Part shown: positions 20,148-26,287 of the stretch, in pieces | Position numbering within the stretch: the first letter of the stretch is position 1 | How the letters are laid out: each line of letters opens with the position of its first letter | DNA from: Rhizophagus sp. LPA8_4_AMF | Taxonomy: Eukaryota > Glomeromycota > Glomeromycetes > Glomerales > Glomeraceae | Assembly: GCA_021464525.1 (NCBI GenBank) | Contig: JADRCO010000802.1 | Span: forward strand, 1 to 26,287 | Direction: 5' to 3' | Length of the DNA stretch: 26,287 bases | Position numbers and translations under genes: made by a program | The notes under the pieces: model-generated | Told to the model about the DNA's origin: nothing | Database searches by the model: none | The model's input: the letters and a program-made list of their open reading frames with translations, nothing else

Positions 20148-20439
20148 TCAAGGGAAATTTTGCTGGCAATTTTTTCCTTCATCGTTACAACAGGAACAAG
20201 TGCATTCTTGGGTATTTTGATTAAAGATGCACACCTCGGTTCCTATAAATAAATTTAGTTTTTTTTTTTTTTAATAGTTTTTAACTTATAATAATATTTT
20301 ATAAAATAATATAATAATAATTACCATCGCAAAAAGGTGCTGGATCAGGACATTCTCTTCTGGCGTTGATAGTTGGTACGAATGTTAAAATGCCAAAAAA
20401 TGCAAAAATGAACAATAAAATAAGAGTTTTTGAATTCAT
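20148..20439 (-). CDS. Cysteine-rich small secreted protein, 69 aa (two exons)
   Basis: Exons on the minus strand: 20439-20325 and 20242-20148 (210 nt; phase 1 junction). The start is the ATG opening 'MNSKTLILLFIFAFFGIL'. Residues 1-26 make a clear signal peptide ending 'TINA', followed by Arg27-Arg28. The mature part of about 41 residues holds eight cysteines (30, 37, 43, 52, 54, 56, 57, 64), including the cluster C-T-C-S-C-C, and few other hydrophobics. This is the shape of a disulfide-stabilised secreted peptide, as in fungal effectors and antimicrobial peptides. I do not recognise a named family. A TATA-like TTTATAAA lies about 60 bp upstream. It faces the Kre9-like gene tail to tail. The function is unknown; an effector role is inference from size, signal and cysteines. 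Confidence 0.75.
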
Positions 20440-20499
20440 TTTTAAGTGAATTATTAAGAAAAGTTTTTTCGCAAAGAAGAAAATGGCAATTGAAATTGA

Positions 20500-20505
20500 T
20501 TTATA
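20500..20505 (-). promoter_or_regulatory. Candidate TATA box of the 69-aa cysteine-rich gene
   Basis: On the minus strand the sequence reads tataaa within actttataaatc, 61-66 bp before the start codon at 20439. Spacing and sequence fit a TATA element. Confidence 0.4.
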
Positions 20506-23005
20506 AAGTATTTAAGAAAATTTTTTTTTTTTTTGTATAATTTTCAGAAAAACAAGAGGATATTATATATCTTTTAGATCGATCATCGATCACCAATTAG
20601 AATTTCATAAAATTAATAATACAACAGGATTGAATATCTGCAAGAAGGAGGGAGGTTAAATTAAGGAGAAGGAACAGTTTCATTAAATTAAAGAGAATTG
20701 TATATCATGTATATTATCCAAAGAAATAGCACATTCACAATTAACTATTCGAGTGGTGGAATTACATGATGCCGGCCGGAATTCTACCATCTTGCGAAAC
20801 CTTAGGGAGTGTTTAATGTCAATCCGGAATTAACATTTATAATATAGATAGATTCCGAATTCTTACATGACTTACATTTATTGATATGAATTGGAATATT
20901 AGAATATTTGTATGCAAGTTAATTATGTGCAGTTTGGCGTTTCCATTGGCGAAAAAAAAGATTATATGTCTATGATAAGATCATGCTGTTATTATCCTCT
21001 CCCCACTCGCTCCTTACTGAGATCTCCAAATTACTAGTGAATAAATAAAAAAAAAAGTTTAGAAATTTATCTATTTTCAAAACATATATTAAAATTATGT
21101 AAAAAAACTACTATTACCATTTTGATACGGATCGTGCCGTAATTACCATTATAATATCATAGTGTTGTAGTATATATATTTTTTTTCCGTGTTTTTTTCA
21201 TCGTATTTCCGGAATTTACAACCGAAAAAAGTAAATTTTTCTGGGCTTCAGTATTTTTGGAGCTTGATAATTTAACTATTTTATGACAGATCATTTTATA
21301 AAGTCGCATCTATATTACAGAAATCATAATATAAATATATTTATATTTTTTTTGTATTCAATATACTGTAGGTTATGGGATTTCCTTTTAACAATTTCAT
21401 TATATTCCTTCCCGAGAATGCAATGATTATAATGATTATTGTCATTTATTATAAATATTATAAATGGAAAATTATAATTTTTGGATTTTTGGATCAAAAA
21501 GATCAATCGGTTTATAGCCTTTGTTCGGACTGATAATATTATTTTTGTTACATTGATCACATTGATCAACGCAACGTGGAGATCATGTTTCATAACCCGT
21601 AATATTCCGTGATGGATTTTTTCCGGATTTCGTTTTTATAGTAAAATGAAGAGACTATATTTTTTTCGATCATAATTCTTTAAAAGAGGTTGGAACTTGG
21701 AAAGCAGGGCATACATACCACTTAAAAGAGTTGTACTTCTAGCATGATAATAAATATTTGAAGCATGAATACACATATAATGAAAAGCAAGATAAATGCA
21801 TGTGAATAAAATTTAGTTAAAAATTTTACTACGCGACTAGTAAGCGACTATGATCAAGTTTTCAATCTGATCACGTTTCAAATCTAACTAGGCTAAGATT
21901 GAAGTTTAGGATTTCTCATTTATTACTTTCAAACATCAATTCTTTTTAATGAAGCGATAAAAATTAGCTTGTTTCAGACGCAACTTTAAAAACAAAAATT
22001 CTCTCTACATCAAAGGTTGATACAACCATTACTAATTGAAATTACTGTATTTAATAAGTTAAGCTGAAATGTCATGCATTTACCCATTTGTTAAGTTTGT
22101 GAAAAGTTAATTAGTGAATCCCGCAATATTAAAAAAGTACTTAAATTATAATATATCTGAAGTATTACAATATATATACTATATATTATATAAAAAAAAG
22201 GAAAAATTATTATTCCTGTTAAAAAGTTCAATTTCCCGTTTCCCAAATGCCAATTTTCAAGCACTTTTTTTATAATATATGTATTTATATAGCACATAAA
22301 TAATAACAAGGATTAATGAATTATTGCAAGAGTAGTAGATCAGGTGTTATGGTTCTCACGTAAAAAAGTTTACGTACATATTGCATTATTATTTTTATTA
22401 TATGGGAACAACCAACAGCAAAACAAGGGGTTTGGCTCCAAAAAAAAATTTAGTTTACATGATAATTAAAAAATTTTTAGGTTTGAACCCCTTGTTTGCA
22501 TGCGAGTGTCCCCATATATATATTATTATATTTATTTTAATTAAAATTATAAATTACACCTTAGAATGGAATGGTTAAAAAGAAACCACCTATACATATC
22601 ATTGGTTAATCCAGTAAAATGTCTTTCGGGATAGGAAAATTGGTATTCGGGAATATGATATTCAAGAAATCATACTGTAATCCACAGAGAAATCGCAAGT
22701 GGCAAACATTAAAAAAAATTTGTGATCATTTATACATGTGAAAATATCACAGATAATATTTTAAAAGTGTTTGATCAAAATAAAATTATGCGCTGGCTGA
22801 TAGTGCCGGAATATTGCAAAAAAATTATAGGTTAGTGCTACTTAACAGTAAACATGTTTTCCGATGCAAATATCGGTGAATGAAATTAATACTTTATTTT
22901 TCCGATGCATGTGAAGCTAAGATTTACAGATGCAGTGGTATTATATATTATAATGATTTTCTTCCCTATTGCAAAATGAAAACATTATTCTAGCATTAAA
23001 CTATA
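20506..23005. other. Gene-poor spacer
   Basis: About 2.5 kb without a supported gene. It holds poly-T (20521-20534), a miniature inverted repeat at 22421-22497, and a repeated word ttttccgatgca at about 22857 and 22902. Frames at 21324-21593 (minus), 22091-22309 (minus) and 22381-22578 (plus) lack any recognisable domain and have AT-driven composition, so they were not called. It separates the cysteine-rich gene from the eleven-exon gene. Confidence 0.5.
22421..22497. repeat. Miniature inverted repeat (hairpin or MITE-like)
   Basis: A perfect 12-bp stem, aaacaaggggtt at 22421-22432 and its complement aaccccttgttt at 22486-22497, encloses 53 bp. The similarity between the arms goes on imperfectly inwards through an A-run on each side (ggctccaaaaa against caaacctaaaaa when inverted) and outwards through gca. 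The DNA could form a stem-loop. The size and form suggest a short non-autonomous transposon. Confidence 0.55.
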
Positions 23006-25617
23006 CTACTCTTTTTGGGATTTTTTCGGGGTTGGTGTCGTCTCCGGAAGATTGTCGATGGCAAATAAATCTTCTGGCCTTGTTTGTAACGCAACTCTTT
23101 TTACTTTCTTAACAACGCCAAGAACATTTGTTATATCATTCTGCAATCATTAGAAATAATTAAAATTCGTAAGAAAAATTTTCAACTAGCGAATTGATAA
23201 TACAAATACGTACCTTTAAACATAATACATCTTTTAAAGCCACAAGGCTTTCTGGAATGCTTCCCCATGTCGTTCCAATTCGATATTGACACGTCCTGAA
23301 CACGAAATAATATCCAATATCGGCATCATAGTACATGGCATACATCTTCCCGTTAAGACCTTTGTTAAATATAAAAAATGGGTATCAGCCAATTTTATAT
23401 TAGAGTGTAAGATATTTGAAAAATTCTCCATTGCCTCATATAGTACCTCCATGAGTTATTCCGTGTAAAACAATGTTCTTTACTCCTTTAATAGATTCCT
23501 TTGTAAATTTCAAATTCTTCAGGAGACGATCTAGTTGATCCTTCATTTCACGAAAAAGCTTTTGTTTATAGGAAATTGGTTTTGAGTTTTGTGGATCTTC
23601 ATCGGTGTATGTTTCCGAGCCGAAATATTCCATATTATCAATACGGAATAAAATATCGATCTTGTGTCCAGATCTTTTTTTTTCCGTATCTTCTCTTGTC
23701 ATGTTCTTACGCTCGATTGATGCCAAAGACATCTCTTCGCCTCTGAAGTGATGAAGAAAATAATTTGAGACTTAAAGCTAAGAAACAAACTATCGCATTA
23801 AATTTTATTAGGAAATTTCATACTAACCGATGCACTTGAATATCCTCGCAATTCAAAAAGCAATCATCAATCAACGGAGTCAATAAGTGACAATTGATCC
23901 AACCCTCAGAGTTTTTATCTAAGAGCGGATTTCTTGGGGCTTCAAAAAAACAATGATCTAGATAATAAGACGAATTGTTTGTTATAAGATGGGTTTAACA
24001 TAAACAATGCAAAAATTCTGTTTATAGAGACAAGAACCAGATAGGACTCACAGTTTATCCGCAAAACGATGGACCCAATGCATCTCATAGTGTTTGCTAA
24101 ATGAATATGTTTCATCTGATGGAACAAATGGAAGTTGAAGTTTTCTACGGAATTCATTGCGAGTATCAGACTGAAATCAGAGATAGGAAAAGATGTTAGC
24201 AAAATTAATAATGATTATGATGATGACAATCCTTAAAACATACGCTATTGATTAATTCATCAATATATTTTGTTTCGTCATTAGTGACAGGATACCATGC
24301 AGATTGGTTCACTATAATAAAAAAAGGTGAAATTATTCAGTTAATAATATAATATAGGAATATAAATTAGCTTTAATAGACATGTTTTTACTTACTACGT
24401 GGATTTCGTCCGCTGTTTTTCTTGTCTTAATCGCTCAAGTAAGTCTTGATCTTCAGATGTAGAGCGAATTTGATGAGGTGGAGTATGTGGCCTATCATAC
24501 TCGGGACTATTAATTTCGTTTATACCGCTAGTCATTTCTGTAGCTCCTTTGCTAGACCCGCTAAACCCTGCACTTTCTGAACTTGATGGTGATGGTTCTG
24601 GTGGTGTTGTTGCTTCTCCTCCTTGTACTACACCCGGAGATGATGATGGCATATCCTTTGTGGTTTTGGCCTGTCCGCGTAAAAAATAATAGAAAATTTC
24701 GAGAAGAATTCACGGTAACGAATCCTTATCATCATAGGGATGCATTTTATACCAACCTTCTTAGATATAGCTGAGCCTACCGACTCTTTATTCTGTAGAT
24801 ACAGTATAATAATCATTAAAAAATGATTGCATAAAATTCAATGCAATAAAAGACCTTATAAACACCCTAACCTTTTTCGATAGAGATAACTGCTTTTTCC
24901 GCTTTTTTGGAAGTTGGAAATCATCATCGGACTAAATACATAAAGAAAGAGTTAAAATTTATTAGACAGACAAAATTCTGTCAATTCTCAATAAATTACA
25001 CACCCATACCTCATTCTGATCTCTTCTTGACATAAGTTTTACTTCACCGCTTATATTTTTAACTGTTCCTCCATTTATTACAGTCCCCGCATATAGATTC
25101 GGTTGGTGGATGTGAACTTGCTTTTGCGTGCGCTTCCTTTCCCACTCTTTTGCTTTTGTACGATCAGAAGACCCTAGCGTGGAAATTTTGGAAATTAATA
25201 ATTTACAACTAATATTTACTATCTCACTGAAACGTCAGCCAACCTAACAGGCCAACTGTGCCTCAGTGGGTCCAGTGCTGGATCAGCTAACAGCCTTTGG
25301 CATCAGATAACCTAACAAGTCACCTGTGCGCCAGCACCAGTTTTGTGGCTCAGCTAACAGCCTTGAATGACCGACAACCTAGCAGGCCCCCGTTCACGCC
25401 ACGATTTAAAAGAATCTTTACTTGCCAGCATAAAACTATCGAGAAGTGATTGCGCTTTTTTAGTCCTCTCTCCTTGCTTGTCATTAGCGATGGCTTTGAG
25501 ACTTTTTGTGTACTTATCTATCTTTGCGTCATACGGTTCTACCAAACACTCGTTTAAGAAATCAATAATACTCCAAGTCTCAGGATTTCGTTCAAAATAT
25601 TCGTGATTCCTGGACAT
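23006..25617 (-). CDS. Uncharacterised multi-exon protein with possible nuclease-fold C-terminal half (11 exons, frame doubtful)
   Basis: Exons on the minus strand: 25617-25398, 25173-25010, 24931-24872, 24792-24757, 24670-24396, 24311-24244, 24170-24052, 23957-23828, 23742-23447, 23359-23214, 23140-23006. The start opens 'MSRNHEYFERNPETWSI'. A basic 'PKKRKKQ' segment (about 136-142) suggests nuclear entry. A Ser/Pro/Gly-rich linker and 'DLLERLRQEK' follow. The second half is globular: 'GHKIDILFRI', 'EYFGSETYTDED', a Lys-rich helix 'KQKLFREMKDQLDRLL', 'VKNIVLHGITHGG', and an aromatic strand pair. That order (Asp strand, Glu strand, Lys helix) resembles PD-(D/E)XK nuclease folds seen in these fungi, but the E-x-K lysine is not in place (E-T-Y). 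Splice phases clash twice: exon 5 ends in phase 2 but exon 6 needs phase 1, and likewise exons 7 to 8. It may be a pseudogene or contain small sequencing errors. Confidence 0.55.
25234..25395. repeat. GC-richer tandem repeat in intron 1 of the eleven-exon gene
   Basis: About 2.4 copies of a unit near 68-70 bp, each carrying aacctaacag/aacctagcag and cagctaacagcc words, fill most of intron 1 (25174-25397). The third, partial copy (from about 25369) runs up to the exon 1 donor. The composition is clearly richer in G and C than the flanks. It lengthens this intron to 224 bp. Confidence 0.7.
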
Positions 25618-25952
25618 AACTAATACACGTTTTTTCTTTTTAAATTGGAAAGAAATACGGGGGTATATATAAAACCGATTGTCGCACAAATCAGTTATGC
25701 ACGTGACTAATAATGAGGAGTATAAAATTATTTCGTCGCACAAGCACAAAGGACCAACCAAAGAGATTTATGCGAAGCGCCTCCTGATATTACATGGACC
25801 GCATCATTACACGTGACCCATTTCTCATGTACAGTACAATAATAATACATTATTTATGAAATAAAAAACATTGCCGGAAGGGTCCTAGAGGGACCAAGTC
25901 GGCCTACATTACATAAAATTGCGAATATATCGCTATTACATGATACAGAAGA
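25618..25952. other. Upstream region of the eleven-exon gene and spacer
   Basis: It includes a TATA-like tatatata near 25664-25671, about 50 bp before the start codon at 25617 (minus strand), two CACGTGAC sites (25699-25707 and 25809-25818), the motif gcgaagcgcc near 25773, and a short hairpin ggtcc/ggacc near 25880-25895. No reading frame in it is supported beyond the annotated start. Confidence 0.5.
25664..25671 (-). promoter_or_regulatory. Candidate TATA box of the eleven-exon gene
   Basis: On the minus strand, ttttatatataccc lies about 47-54 bp before the ATG at 25617. Distance and sequence fit a TATA element. Confidence 0.4.
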
Positions 25953-26195
25953 TTATTCTGACCGGGGGTATACAGTGATATGGAAGTGCTCTGCTTTAGG
26001 CTCCTCAGTAAAATAATCGGAAATACTGGCACAACTATTCATTACCTCTTCATTATTGCTTCCGGCTTGAATTATACATATTTTGAGTGGGACCTCAACC
26101 CCCAATCTGCTTTGAATTGTAGCCTCGAGAATGCTATAACATTCATCTTTTTCAACTCTAATTGCCTGCATTACTTTAACGCAAGTAGTGCTCTG
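25953..26195 (-). CDS. Crinkler-like ubiquitin-fold N-terminal domain exon (partial gene)
   Basis: The minus-strand frame opens after a good acceptor (ttgtttcag, about 26196-26204) and runs for about 80 codons to a TAA at 25953. It reads 'VKVMQAIRVEKDECYSILEA', then 'VPLKICIIQAG', and ends 'ISDYFTEEPKAEHFHITVYP'. The ending and the D/E-x-L-x-x-x-I layout match the N-terminal ubiquitin-like domain of fungal Crinkler (CRN) proteins, which usually closes with 'IS.YF.x.P..EHIHI.V..P' and is followed by a kinase or nuclease-like effector part. The first beta strand should lie in an upstream exon beyond the window or in the GAGTC-rich tract. No C-terminal effector domain follows before the stop, so the copy is short or broken unless it splices near the gtatac word. 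The ATG-less start supports an internal exon. Confidence 0.5.
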   Translation of the reverse strand, partial: QSTTCVKVMQAIRVEKDECYSILEATIQSRLGVEVPLKICIIQAGSNNEEVMNSCASISDYFTEEPKAEHFHITVYPRSE

Positions 26196-26270
26196 AAACA
26201 AGTCGAGTCAACCCGGGTTGAGGTCGAGTCGAGTCAACTCGAGTCGAGTACGATTCAATAATTCGTCCCA
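26196..26270. repeat. GAGTC-rich palindromic tract
   Basis: Repeated gagtcgag/gagtcaa words with a 14-bp perfect palindrome tcaacccgggttga at about 26207-26220 and an actcgagt palindrome about 20 bp later. The tract lies directly upstream of the CRN-like exon and is much richer in G and C than its surroundings. Confidence 0.6.
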
Positions 26271-26287
26271 ACTCGATATGACTAGTC

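Noticed and set aside
22481-22497. gtttgaacccc as a possible tRNA T-loop
   Set aside because: No acceptor stem, D arm or anticodon arm could be built around it; it is an arm of the inverted repeat.
22381-22578. Plus-strand 65-codon frame across the inverted repeat
   Set aside because: Its sequence is explained by the hairpin arms and AT-rich spacer; no recognisable protein.
24583-24774. Plus-strand frame rich in Val/Leu/Met
   Set aside because: Antisense to the Ser/Pro-rich exon 5 of the eleven-exon gene.
25354-25761. Longer 135-codon version of exon 1 of the eleven-exon gene
   Set aside because: The extra N-terminal part lies upstream of the TATA-like site, lacks an ATG at a sensible place, and the tail runs into the intron repeat; the ATG at 25617 and donor at 25397 fit better.
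1-26287. CRISPR arrays, rRNA, tRNA genes or bacterial operons
   Set aside because: None seen; repeats present lack spacer-repeat structure, and the genes have spliceosomal introns.

Overview
The window looks like nuclear DNA of a filamentous fungus of the Mucoromycota. An arbuscular mycorrhizal fungus of the Rhizophagus type (Glomeromycotina) fits best. The DNA is very AT-rich with many homopolymer runs. Genes are split by GT-AG introns of roughly 65-110 bp. The gene content is typical of that group: an expanded-type F-box/LRR protein, an AIG1-type GTPase relic, a Crinkler-like ubiquitin-fold exon, and small secreted proteins. The organism is inferred from these features; no search was possible.

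Layout. 1-749: intergenic. 750-2294 (-): intact single-exon F-box protein. 2683-8262 (+): a 24-exon coiled-coil gene (model 1053 aa) that I read as a CEP135/Bld10/TSGA10-family centriole protein; its third intron carries a 14-bp minisatellite. 8950-10109 (-): decayed AIG1-type GTPase pseudogene. 10539-11395 (-): five-exon C2H2 zinc-finger protein (166 aa). 12376-14342 (-): six-exon gene (528 aa) that I read as HROB (homologous recombination OB-fold protein, MCM8/MCM9 partner).

16014-17254 (+): secreted class 3 lipase (350 aa, three exons). 17568-17676 (+): 5' part of a Pmp3/UPF0057 membrane proteolipid gene, cut off by long poly-T tracts. 19017-19548 (+): small secreted protein with a Kre9/KNH-like domain (149 aa). 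20148-20439 (-): 69-aa secreted protein with eight cysteines. 20440-23005: gene-poor, with one miniature inverted repeat. 23006-25617 (-): eleven-exon gene of unknown function with a possible nuclease-fold C-terminal half; its splice phases clash twice. 25953-26195 (-): exon of a Crinkler-like N-terminal domain next to a GAGTC-rich palindromic tract at the window edge.

The genes do not form one pathway. The two strongest observations are a full-length CEP135-like gene in what looks like a non-flagellated fungus, and an HROB-like gene, whose known partners MCM8/MCM9 are missing from many fungi. The right half (16-21 kb) groups three secreted-protein genes. Gene models for CEP135, HROB, the zinc finger, the lipase and both secreted proteins were derived by hand from splice sites, and in each the summed exon length is a multiple of three. 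The centriole and nuclease-fold calls rest on remembered motifs rather than searches.
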